From assembly GCA_965370435.1 (NCBI GenBank), contig CBDUUP010000101.1, forward strand, positions 1 to 12,643: a DNA stretch of 12,643 nt, read 5' to 3'. The notes under the pieces were generated by a model that saw nothing but the letters and a program-made list of their open reading frames with translations, was not told where the DNA came from and ran no database searches. The translations under genes and the position numbers were made by a program. Positions within the stretch are counted from its first letter, which is position 1, and every line of letters begins with the position of its first letter. The stretch is from CBDUUP01 sp965370435 (GTDB lineage Bacteria > Chloroflexota > Anaerolineae > Anaerolineales > UBA11579). This document shows, one piece after another, positions 6,363 to 12,643 of this stretch.

Positions 6363-8795
6363 ATGAACCGAACCGAACAAACCCCCACGGATTGGGTTTA
6401 TCTGCGACGAGAGCTTATTTTGATCTTGCTCTGGTCGGTTGCGATCCTGGTGGCCGGGACAACCAACGGGTTGATCCAGTTCCGCGCGCAGGCTGTCTCG
6501 GCCATTGCGGGAACCCTTGTTCTGGGCGGGTGGTTGATGTTGAAGCTGACCCGTAAAGAGCGAGTTCCCTGGAGCGGGTTGGAATGGGGATTCTTGATTT
6601 TCATGGGTTGCCAGGTTCTGGCCCTGATCTTCTCCCAAGACTTCCGCCGCAGCCTCCCCACAATTTCCTTATACATAGTTTATATCCTGGTGTTCTATCT
6701 GACGTTGGATTGGCTGCGGTCGGGATGGCCGGCTGAGTTGATTGAAAAGACTCTCTTGATCGTTGGAGCCATTGTGGTGGGGCTGGCCTTGGTGGATCTG
6801 CTGGCCCAATACTTGACCTGGTTTGATCTCACTACCGGGCTGCCTTATGCCCCGGAGTTCAACTACCGGTTGTATTCCCTGTTGGGGGATGCCAACCTGC
6901 TTTCGGTTTTTGTGAATTTGCTGATCCCGCTGGCCCTGGCGCGGGCGATTGTTTCTCGAAACCTTGTGCCCAGGGTGTTATTGGTAGGGTTGGTTCTCGG
7001 CGGATTGGTCGTGGGAGTGTATGCCGATTCGCGGGGCGGGATGCTCGGGTTGGCCGCCGGAGTTGGCGGGTTGGCGGTGTTATGGATGGGGTTGATGCCT
7101 GGCCGGGTGCGTGAGACCGTCCTCCGGGTCTGGGGATACCTGAAGGGCAAGCCCTATCTTCTGGTGATCTTGCTCCTGTTAGCGCTGGCTCCGGTGTTCT
7201 ATGTGGGCGCTCGCGCCCTCCAATTTGAAGGGGACGCCACCCATGCGCCTATCCTGCGCTCCCGGACTACCTTCTGGTCGGCGGCTTGGGAGGCTTTTCG
7301 TTCCTCTCCCGTTGTGGGGGTGGGCCCGGGGACTTATCCCACGGCCTTGATCGCTTATAGTTCAATGCCTCCGAGCCGGCCCTATTTGCACGCCCACAGT
7401 TTGCCCTTCACTTTCCTGGCGGACAGCGGTCTGGTTGGCATTCTAGGGTTGGTGGCATTGGTCGTCTTTATCATCAAGGTAGGCTGGAGCGCCTGGGAGG
7501 GGATGGACTATGAAGTACAGGCGCGGTGGTTGGCTATAACGGCGAGTCTGGCGGGGTTTGGGGTGCATTCTCTGGCGGATAATTTCTTGCCTTTGCGCTC
7601 GATGGGGATTTCGGTGATGGTGTTGTTGGCGATGTGGGTGTATCTGGGGGGGAAGAAGACCGATGTGTCCCCAGAGCCGGACGCGGTCAACCTGGCGTGG
7701 TTGGCCGTCCCAGCAGTTTTGATAGCGACATTTGGCCTGTATTCGGTGCGAGGCACTATCGCTCATGCCAGGGCGGTTGATTTTGCTGTTGAAGGAGATT
7801 GGGCTGATGCGGCACAGGAGATGGAAAAAGCAGTCTCGGCAGATCCCAGCATGGCGTTCTATTGGTTGGAGAGCGGCTATGCCTATGGGCGGTTGGCCGC
7901 GGAGGGAGACCGACAGGCATTGGAGACCGCCATTGAACATTATGAGCGCGGCATCGCGCTGGAACCGGAATACGCCCTCAACCATGCCAACCTGGCGGCT
8001 TTGTACTGGCAGGCTGGCCGGGAGAGTGATGCCATTGAGAGCCTGGAGCTTGCCGTCCAGATCGCTCCGCAGGGGCATATCTTCTGGGTGAACCTGGGGC
8101 TTTACCGGGAATTGAGCGGAGACCTGGACGCGGCACTAGATGCTTATCGGCAAGCCTTGATGTTGGAAGAGAAGCCTGGCGCTGCGGCGTTCTGGTCGGG
8201 GACTGAATTCCGCCAGGATATGGAGAAGGATTGTGGTTGTCGTGAAGCGGCGGGGTCCTTTGATGCGCTCGTCACGGAGGGGCGCGAGGCTATACGTAAT
8301 GGTGATTTGGCCGCGGCGGAGGAATCCCTCCAGGCGGCATGGCAGCTTGAAAAACAGAAGACGCTTCTCTATATGGGCTTGGGAGAATTGGCCATAGCCC
8401 AGGATGATCTGGACCTGGCGGCGCGGTATTTGCGCACCGCCCTTTGGCTGCAAGACTTCTCACATGAAGACAAGATACTCTCTCTCCTCACTCTGACGGA
8501 AATCGTGGACCTTCAGGGCGACCATGAACTGGCCTTTGGCGGGTTTGAGCAGGTGTACGCGGCGGTGACCGAATATGGTATCTATGGTTGGGGGACGGAG
8601 GGGTGGTCGCCCTATGCCTGGTTCGTGTTCCAAAGAGAGACCTTCCCGGTGGATGTCCTGCCGCAGCTTGAACGCGCCGACTTGACCCCGGAGGTCGCCG
8701 ACCGCTTGCTCCCGCTGGTGGATATGTACCTGGCCCGCGGTGAGGATGACCTGGCTATGGAGGTGTTGGAGCGATTAGGACTTGCGCTGCCATAA
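6363..8795 (+). CDS. O-antigen ligase/polymerase (Wzy_C) with C-terminal TPR repeats
   Basis: An 810-residue membrane protein whose first 460 residues are a Wzy_C (WaaL / Wzy / PglL superfamily) domain. I count about 13 membrane helices. DSRGGMLGL around S223-R224 and the large loop RSRTTFWSAAWEAFRSSPVVGVGPG leading to HAHS (His343, His345) are the hallmark elements; an Arg and a His in this loop are needed in characterised ligases. From about residue 465 to the end lie tetratricopeptide-type helical hairpins, such as GDWADAAQEMEKAVSADP, YERGIALEPEYALNHANLAALYWQAG and GDLDAALDAYRQALMLE. Positive residues after helices 2, 8 and 12 place N-terminus and these loops inside, which puts the catalytic loop and the TPR region outside the cell. 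It would polymerise the flipped glycan or transfer it to an acceptor; which of the two cannot be decided. It lies 27 nt after the initiating transferase. Confidence 0.92.
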   Translation: MNRTEQTPTDWVYLRRELILILLWSVAILVAGTTNGLIQFRAQAVSAIAGTLVLGGWLMLKLTRKERVPWSGLEWGFLIFMGCQVLALIFSQDFRRSLPTISLYIVYILVFYLTLDWLRSGWPAELIEKTLLIVGAIVVGLALVDLLAQYLTWFDLTTGLPYAPEFNYRLYSLLGDANLLSVFVNLLIPLALARAIVSRNLVPRVLLVGLVLGGLVVGVYADSRGGMLGLAAGVGGLAVLWMGLMPGRVRETVLRVWGYLKGKPYLLVILLLLALAPVFYVGARALQFEGDATHAPILRSRTTFWSAAWEAFRSSPVVGVGPGTYPTALIAYSSMPPSRPYLHAHSLPFTFLADSGLVGILGLVALVVFIIKVGWSAWEGMDYEVQARWLAITASLAGFGVHSLADNFLPLRSMGISVMVLLAMWVYLGGKKTDVSPEPDAVNLAWLAVPAVLIATFGLYSVRGTIAHARAVDFAVEGDWADAAQEMEKAVSADPSMAFYWLESGYAYGRLAAEGDRQALETAIEHYERGIALEPEYALNHANLAALYWQAGRESDAIESLELAVQIAPQGHIFWVNLGLYRELSGDLDAALDAYRQALMLEEKPGAAAFWSGTEFRQDMEKDCGCREAAGSFDALVTEGREAIRNGDLAAAEESLQAAWQLEKQKTLLYMGLGELAIAQDDLDLAARYLRTALWLQDFSHEDKILSLLTLTEIVDLQGDHELAFGGFEQVYAAVTEYGIYGWGTEGWSPYAWFVFQRETFPVDVLPQLERADLTPEVADRLLPLVDMYLARGEDDLAMEVLERLGLALP

Positions 8796-8891
8796 TTGAT
8801 GGCGAATAAAATATTGGGATGATTTTGGGGGATTAAATTGAGAAAAATGATATGATTATGCAGTTCGATTCTTATGTATTATGGTGACCCC
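8796..8891 (+). promoter_or_regulatory. AT-rich spacer, possible promoter for the CAP-kinase gene
   Basis: This is the largest gap on the GC-rich side except for the one after 11422, and it is markedly AT-rich. TATGAT at 8851-8856 resembles a -10 box, but no good -35 box lies 16-18 nt upstream; TTGGGG at 8825-8830 is 20 nt away. No hairpin followed by a T run is seen, so I find no terminator for the polysaccharide cluster. A promoter here is plausible, not shown. Confidence 0.3.
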
Positions 8892-10748
8892 ATGCGAAAA
8901 ACCTTTTCTTTGTTATTTCTCTTTGTTTGGGTAGCTATGGGCTGGAGGCCTATTCCTGCTCTGGCCCAAGATCAGGATCTGCCCACCTACGAGGATGTCA
9001 TATTTGCCATCAATGGTTGGCGGTTTGATAACGGCATGCCATTGTATGCCATCAACTACACCTTGATGGAAGCGGCCAGACAGCAGGGCGAGTACCAGGC
9101 CTCTATTGGCGAGGTGGGCCACGAGGACGCAGAGGGCGGATATTCTGAGGATCGGGCCATGGCTCTGGGCTACGGGGATGGCAAGATCGTGTACGTCACC
9201 GAGATCGTTTATGGCGGGTGGAACGCGACCGTGGAGACAGCCCTGGAATGGTGGAAGCAATCCCCCAGCCACAACCCGTATATGTTATCTACAGAGTATA
9301 TGGAGATCGGCGCCTGGGTGGCTGAGGATGAGGACGATACTATATACTATACGGCCGTATTTGGCTATGTGATTGACGGCTCGGTGGGCACCGGCCCCTT
9401 TACGGGAGATGCCACCTCGACGGCCATGCCGACCGATGTGCCCGCCTCCACACTCACCCCGGTCTCGTTGACGCCAACCGAGACGGAGACCGCTGTTGAA
9501 CTAGAGCCGTCTGCCACGCCAACCGAGGCGGCGGCAGTTGTCCTTCCTACCAGTACATCTCAACTCTCAGAAGAAGGGGGCGGGGATTCGTCGAATGTTT
9601 TGTTGATCGTTGGATTCATCATATTTGGCCTGTTGATCGCAGGCGGGATCGGATACCTGATATGGTGGGGGATTCAATCGGGACGCAAAGATAGACCCGA
9701 CTCTGAATCCGGCGGGCCAGCGGGAGATGGAGAGTCGCCCTTCGACGATCTCCCTCACCAGGAGCAGTTCCAGAGGCTGGGACGGTTGGGAGAGAAGGCG
9801 TTGGCGTCCTACAACCTGGAAGTCCTTGAGATCAAGCCTCTCCAATACGTGATGAATGCGGCTTTTGAGGTTGAGGCGCGGCCCAAAGATGACCCTGCGG
9901 CTGCGGCAGAATATTACACTCTGCGGATCAACGCGCCGGAGATCCATGATAAGGACGCGGTCCGGTCGGAGATGGTCTGGCTGGCTGCCATTCGCCAGGA
10001 GACCGATCTCAGCGTCCCCACCCCGCAGATGACTCTCAACGGGGAAAGGGTGACCACCGTGCAAGACTCCGGCGTGCCGCAGGCCCGTCATTGCGTGCTG
10101 CTGGGGAGAGCGTCAGGTAAAGCATATAATGAAGAGTTGAACCCGCAGGCTCTGACCTTGGTGGGGGAGGTCATGGCCCAGCTTCACCAGCGCTCCGAGG
10201 GCTTCCAGCCGCCATTAGGATTCAAGCGCAAGAAATGGGATATGGCCGGACTGCTGGGGCAGTTCAATAACATTCCGCCGGTGAGGATATTGAATGGGTT
10301 GACCAAAGGACAGCTTGAGGTGGTTGACATCGCTGCGGGGAGAGTGGAACAGGCCATGCAGCAGTTAGGGAGCGAACGCTCGGTGTTTGGTTTGATCCAT
10401 GCCGACTTACAGCAGAAGAATTATCTGTTCTCTAAGAGCCAGGTGAGTTTCACCGATTTCGACTCCTGCGGCTGGGGGTATTATCTTTACGATATCGCGG
10501 TCACTTTCTCCGGGTTGCTCGACCGGGAGGATTACAACTCGCTGGCGGATGCCTTTCTCAGCGGCTACCGGCGGGTGCGACCTTTATCCCCCGAACACGA
10601 GGCCTTGATTGAAGCCTTCATCGGCGCCCGGTTGATGACCTTTGTTTTGGTCTTGGTAGGGTATGCGGAGAAGGCGCTGCGGAGCGGCGACCCCGCCAAG
10701 CAGATCGAACGCCAGTTTGATATTCTGAGGCAGTTTTTAAGCAGTTGA
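8892..10748 (+). CDS. Transmembrane CAP/SCP-domain protein with cytoplasmic APH-fold kinase
   Basis: A 618-residue multidomain protein. Residues 1-25 are a signal peptide (MRKTF, hydrophobic core, ALA before Gln26). Residues about 30-160 match a bacterial YkwD-like CAP domain: AINGWRFDNGMPLYAIN, His77 in GHED, Glu104 in TEIVYGG, and His127 in WWKQSPSHNPYM. Residues about 168-232 are a Thr/Pro/Ser/Glu stalk. Residues 236-261 form a membrane helix followed by GRKDR, so the rest is cytoplasmic. Residues about 285-615 are an aminoglycoside-phosphotransferase / SrkA-like kinase, with LRINAPEIHDKDAVRSEMVWL in the N-lobe region, the catalytic loop HADLQQKN (His503, Asp505, Asn510), and DFD at 522-524 for metal binding. 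An ATG at 8874 would add six residues, but 8892 gives a typical signal peptide and has GGTGA upstream. Substrate and ligand are unknown; the layout suggests an outside sensor driving an inside kinase. Confidence 0.88.
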   Translation: MRKTFSLLFLFVWVAMGWRPIPALAQDQDLPTYEDVIFAINGWRFDNGMPLYAINYTLMEAARQQGEYQASIGEVGHEDAEGGYSEDRAMALGYGDGKIVYVTEIVYGGWNATVETALEWWKQSPSHNPYMLSTEYMEIGAWVAEDEDDTIYYTAVFGYVIDGSVGTGPFTGDATSTAMPTDVPASTLTPVSLTPTETETAVELEPSATPTEAAAVVLPTSTSQLSEEGGGDSSNVLLIVGFIIFGLLIAGGIGYLIWWGIQSGRKDRPDSESGGPAGDGESPFDDLPHQEQFQRLGRLGEKALASYNLEVLEIKPLQYVMNAAFEVEARPKDDPAAAAEYYTLRINAPEIHDKDAVRSEMVWLAAIRQETDLSVPTPQMTLNGERVTTVQDSGVPQARHCVLLGRASGKAYNEELNPQALTLVGEVMAQLHQRSEGFQPPLGFKRKKWDMAGLLGQFNNIPPVRILNGLTKGQLEVVDIAAGRVEQAMQQLGSERSVFGLIHADLQQKNYLFSKSQVSFTDFDSCGWGYYLYDIAVTFSGLLDREDYNSLADAFLSGYRRVRPLSPEHEALIEAFIGARLMTFVLVLVGYAEKALRSGDPAKQIERQFDILRQFLSS

Positions 10749-10765
10749 GAACTTGATGGAGTGAA

Positions 10766-11422
10766 ATGGTTTACGAAGATTGGTTTGTTTATGCGCTGAT
10801 CGGCCTTTACATCTGGTTGATGTTCTGGCGGCTGAAGGTCATCCATATCTTCTTGCAGCGTCCCTACCTGCGAGCCTGGCGTGCCTTTGCCACCGACAGC
10901 GGGTTGGAATTTCTGGGCGGCAGCTTCTTTGGGACCGGGGCGCGGCCGCCGAAAATTCAAGGGAGCTATCACGGGCGGGAGGTCAACATCAACCCAGACA
11001 CGCGGGGGAGGATGGGTTTCAAGGATTCGGAAACTCACGTGACGGTCTCGTTGGAGAATCCTTTTTCAAGGAAATACCCTATGGGCGGGCTGCTTTTCGT
11101 GAGGGCCAAGGCCAAGCCGGATAAATTCTTCAAGGAGCTTATGACTCGGGTGGCCGACCGTCCGGAAACCAACACCCAAGACCATCCCGAGTTCGACATC
11201 AAGAGCTGGCCGCCGAGCCTGGGCAATTATCTTCTGCGCACCGGCAACCTGTCCCAGGTCATCGCTCACCCGGATTTCGTCGGTATCTTGATCCAGCAGC
11301 AGAATATGTACTACCAGAAAAAGAACCTGGCCAAAGATTCGGACGATCTGCATACTTTGATTGACCAGTTGTGCGAATTGGTGGATGTTTTTGAAAAGTT
11401 TGCCAAGATTTGGATGCATTGA
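10766..11422 (+). CDS. Membrane-anchored protein of unknown function
   Basis: I do not recognise this 218-residue protein. It starts at ATG with GGAG at 10758-10761 as a close ribosome binding site. Residues about 6-26 form one membrane helix (DWFVYALIGLYIWLMFW), followed by a basic segment (RLKVIHIFLQRPYLRAWRAF), which suggests a cytoplasmic C-terminal domain. That domain has GLEFLGGSFFGTGARPPKIQG and SYHGREVNINPDTRG, which read as a small beta-rich unit, then a helical C-terminus (DDLHTLIDQLCELVDVFEKF). No catalytic motif stands out. It begins 17 nt after the CAP-kinase gene and is almost surely co-transcribed with it, so it may be an accessory or target of that kinase. That link is inference from position alone. 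Base composition matches the neighbours. Confidence 0.82.
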   Translation: MVYEDWFVYALIGLYIWLMFWRLKVIHIFLQRPYLRAWRAFATDSGLEFLGGSFFGTGARPPKIQGSYHGREVNINPDTRGRMGFKDSETHVTVSLENPFSRKYPMGGLLFVRAKAKPDKFFKELMTRVADRPETNTQDHPEFDIKSWPPSLGNYLLRTGNLSQVIAHPDFVGILIQQQNMYYQKKNLAKDSDDLHTLIDQLCELVDVFEKFAKIWMH

Positions 11423-11522
11423 GATTTTAAGGCGATACTTCAGCAATCCCCTGGCGATCCATCTTTCCAGACGGAAGGGCTACATCTCCGCCCGGATGAC
11501 CTGGGCGCTGGGTGTGGCATAG
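11385..11522 (+). CDS. Doubtful small ORF (45 aa) in the gap before the DUF218 gene
   Basis: An ATG at 11385, inside the end of the preceding gene and in another frame, opens 45 codons that end at TAG 11520-11522. The product is basic and has no known motif; its second half (YFSNPLAIHLSRRKGYIS) uses GC-rich third positions as real genes here do. There is no usable ribosome binding site. It may be a true small gene, the remnant of a decayed one, or chance. Apart from this ORF I see nothing in the 11423-11531 gap except the ribosome binding site of the next gene. Confidence 0.18.
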   Translation: MFLKSLPRFGCIEILRRYFSNPLAIHLSRRKGYISARMTWALGVA

Positions 11523-11526
11523 GAGA
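11521..11526 (+). promoter_or_regulatory. Ribosome binding site for the DUF218 gene
   Basis: AGGAGA ends 5 nt before the GTG at 11532 and supports that non-ATG start. Confidence 0.6.
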
Positions 11527-11531
11527 TTGAG

Positions 11532-12173
11532 GTGAACGGTGAGAATTATCACGCCATCCTCATCCCTGGCGGAGGGTTGACAGATAAGGGTGAGTTACTC
11601 CCCTGGGTGAAGGCGCGCTTGAACCGCGCTTTGGAGATCGAACCGGGAGAGACTTTCATCACCTTGAGCGCGGGGACCACCCACAAGCCCCTGCCGCGGG
11701 ATGCGGAGGGCTTCCCTATATTCGAGTCTGTGGCGGCGGCGGGGTACTTGCGCCTCAATGGAGTTGACCCACAGCGCATTCTCACCGAGACTAGTTCGTA
11801 TGACACTATTGGGAACGCCTACTTCGCCAGAGTGATCCACGTCCAGCCGCGGGGTTTCCGCAGGCTGCTGGTCATCACGTCGGCCTTTCACTTGCCGCGG
11901 ACCGAGGCTGTATTCCGGTGGGTGTTTGGGCTGGATGCGCCGGAGGGGTATTATGATCTGCATTTCGAGGCGACGCCGGATGTGGGTATGGCGGAGGTGG
12001 TCTTGGAGACCCGAAAGATGAAGGAGAGGGCGCGTCTGGCGCAAGTGGAGGAATTGAGGGGTAAAATCCGCACGATGGCGGCGTTCCATGAGTGGCTGTT
12101 CACCGAACATGGGGCCTATGCGGTGGGGGCGCTGCCGGAGGTTGAGGAGGGGGAGATTGTGGATACGTATTGA
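11532..12173 (+). CDS. YdcF/ElyC-like DUF218 domain protein
   Basis: A 213-residue protein made up of a single DUF218 domain and starting at GTG. It shows the three family landmarks: the first strand AILIPGGG (residues 8-15), the acidic and polar loop ETSSYDTIGNAYF with Glu86, Thr92 and Asn95, and VITSAFHLPRTEAVF with His120 and Arg123. No signal peptide or membrane helix is visible, so it should be cytoplasmic like E. coli YdcF, unlike the membrane-anchored SanA and ElyC. YdcF is reported to bind S-adenosylmethionine; ElyC affects cell-envelope lipid-carrier metabolism. The biochemical role of this branch is not settled. It follows the unknown membrane protein by 109 nt and precedes a GNAT gene by 24 nt; neither neighbour points to a specific function. 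Confidence 0.87.
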   Translation: MNGENYHAILIPGGGLTDKGELLPWVKARLNRALEIEPGETFITLSAGTTHKPLPRDAEGFPIFESVAAAGYLRLNGVDPQRILTETSSYDTIGNAYFARVIHVQPRGFRRLLVITSAFHLPRTEAVFRWVFGLDAPEGYYDLHFEATPDVGMAEVVLETRKMKERARLAQVEELRGKIRTMAAFHEWLFTEHGAYAVGALPEVEEGEIVDTY

Positions 12174-12197
12174 GTTAGGAAAATTTGAGAAGAACCG

Positions 12198-12643
12198 ATG
12201 AAAATTGATCTCCAACCAGCCTCCCTCGCAGAGAAACCTATCCTCCGCAATCTGATGGAGTTGTACCAGCACGACTTCAGCGAGTTCGATGGGGAGGAGG
12301 TGGACGAGGATGGACGGTTTGGTTATATGTATCTGGATGAATACTGGACTGAGCCGGAGCGTCATCCTTTCCTGGTGCGGGTGGAGGGCAAACTGGCGGG
12401 ATTCGTGCTGGTTCGGGAGATAGAACTGGACGGCGAACAGGCTCACGCTATCGCCGAGTTCTTCGTGATGCGGAAATATCGCCGCCGTGGGGTTGGCCGG
12501 GCATTGGCAGAGCGGGTCTTGGCGATGTTCCCCGGCAGGTGGCAGGTGGGGGTGTTGGCGGTGAATGAGCCTGCAATGGTGTTCTGGCGGGAGGCTGTTA
12601 GCCGGTATTCGTTCGAGGAGCGGCAGGAGGAGGGATGGGAGGG
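12198..12643 (+). CDS. GNAT family N-acetyltransferase, 3' end outside window
   Basis: An open frame of 148 codons runs from ATG 12198 to the window edge without a stop. GAGAAG at 12187-12192 is the likely ribosome binding site. The N-terminal half (LRNLMELYQHDFSEF, then GYMYLDEYWTEPERHPFLVRV) and the strand KLAGFVLVRE lead into the acetyl-CoA pyrophosphate-binding loop RRRGVGR at residues 95-101, preceded by AEFFVMRKY. The next strand and helix, GVLAVNEPAMVFWREAV, are also typical of GNAT proteins. The overall pattern resembles the COG5628 group of predicted acetyltransferases. It would move an acetyl group from acetyl-CoA to an amine of an unknown small molecule or protein in the cytoplasm. 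Little more than the C-terminal tip should be missing. Confidence 0.9.
   Translation, partial: MKIDLQPASLAEKPILRNLMELYQHDFSEFDGEEVDEDGRFGYMYLDEYWTEPERHPFLVRVEGKLAGFVLVREIELDGEQAHAIAEFFVMRKYRRRGVGRALAERVLAMFPGRWQVGVLAVNEPAMVFWREAVSRYSFEERQEEGWE

Noticed and set aside
8825..8856. Complete sigma-70 promoter upstream of the CAP-kinase gene
   Set aside because: The TATGAT box is fair, but the nearest -35-like hexamer is poor and 20 nt away. It is kept only as a low-confidence promoter region.
8892..10748. Reading the CAP-kinase as a plain aminoglycoside resistance enzyme
   Set aside because: The APH fold is shared by many kinases, and the signal peptide, CAP domain and membrane helix are foreign to resistance enzymes. 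Sequence alone gives no support for antibiotic resistance.
11465..11480. Hairpin CTTTCC-AGAC-GGAAGG in the gap after the unknown membrane protein, as a terminator
   Set aside because: The stem is six pairs including a G-T wobble and no T run follows, so it does not qualify as an intrinsic terminator.
11595..12446. Reverse-strand ORF of 283 codons across the right end
   Set aside because: It lies opposite two recognisable genes (DUF218 and GNAT), has no recognisable motif and is rich in Arg, His and Pro, as shadow frames are.

Overview
The window carries eleven protein-coding genes and one doubtful small ORF, all on the + strand, with almost no intergenic space. The first gene is cut at the left edge and the last at the right edge. 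I see no rRNA, tRNA, CRISPR array, insertion sequence or convincing intrinsic terminator. The organism is probably a Chloroflexota bacterium of the Anaerolineae type. This is an inference from the Thr/Pro/Glu-rich stalk of the CAP-domain protein, the Wzy_C protein with C-terminal TPRs, and the mix of genes; no marker gene proves it.

Positions 1 to about 8795 form a surface-polysaccharide (EPS / capsule / cell-wall glycan) cluster. In order it holds a GT4 glycosyltransferase (partial), a Wzx-like flippase, a radical SAM enzyme with a C-terminal cysteine set, a polysaccharide pyruvyl transferase, a WecG/TagA/CpsF (GT26) glycosyltransferase, a polyprenyl-phosphate sugar-1-phosphate transferase, and a Wzy_C polymerase/ligase fused to TPRs. 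Together these could start a glycan on undecaprenyl phosphate (gene at 4941), extend it (GT26, GT4), decorate it (pyruvyl transferase and perhaps the radical SAM enzyme), flip it (Wzx) and polymerise or ligate it outside the membrane (Wzy_C-TPR). Several genes overlap or nearly touch (TTGA at 3044-3047, ATGA at 4153-4156, a 2-nt gap before 4941), which points to one transcript with coupled translation.

Base composition breaks sharply inside this cluster. Sampled 60-base blocks up to about 4260 are near 42-43% G+C; from about 4261 blocks run 50-63%. The break lies in the 5' end of the GT26 gene, so the left part looks like an exchanged, strain-variable cassette joined to a conserved downstream backbone.

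Positions 8796-8891 are a short AT-rich spacer that may hold a promoter. It precedes the most unusual gene: a signal peptide, an extracytoplasmic CAP/SCP (YkwD-like) domain, a Thr/Pro stalk, one membrane helix and a cytoplasmic aminoglycoside-phosphotransferase-fold kinase in one chain, laid out like a transmembrane receptor kinase. A small membrane-anchored protein of unknown function follows 17 nt later. The right end holds a DUF218 (YdcF/ElyC-like) protein and a GNAT acetyltransferase that runs off the window; these look like ordinary housekeeping or accessory genes.
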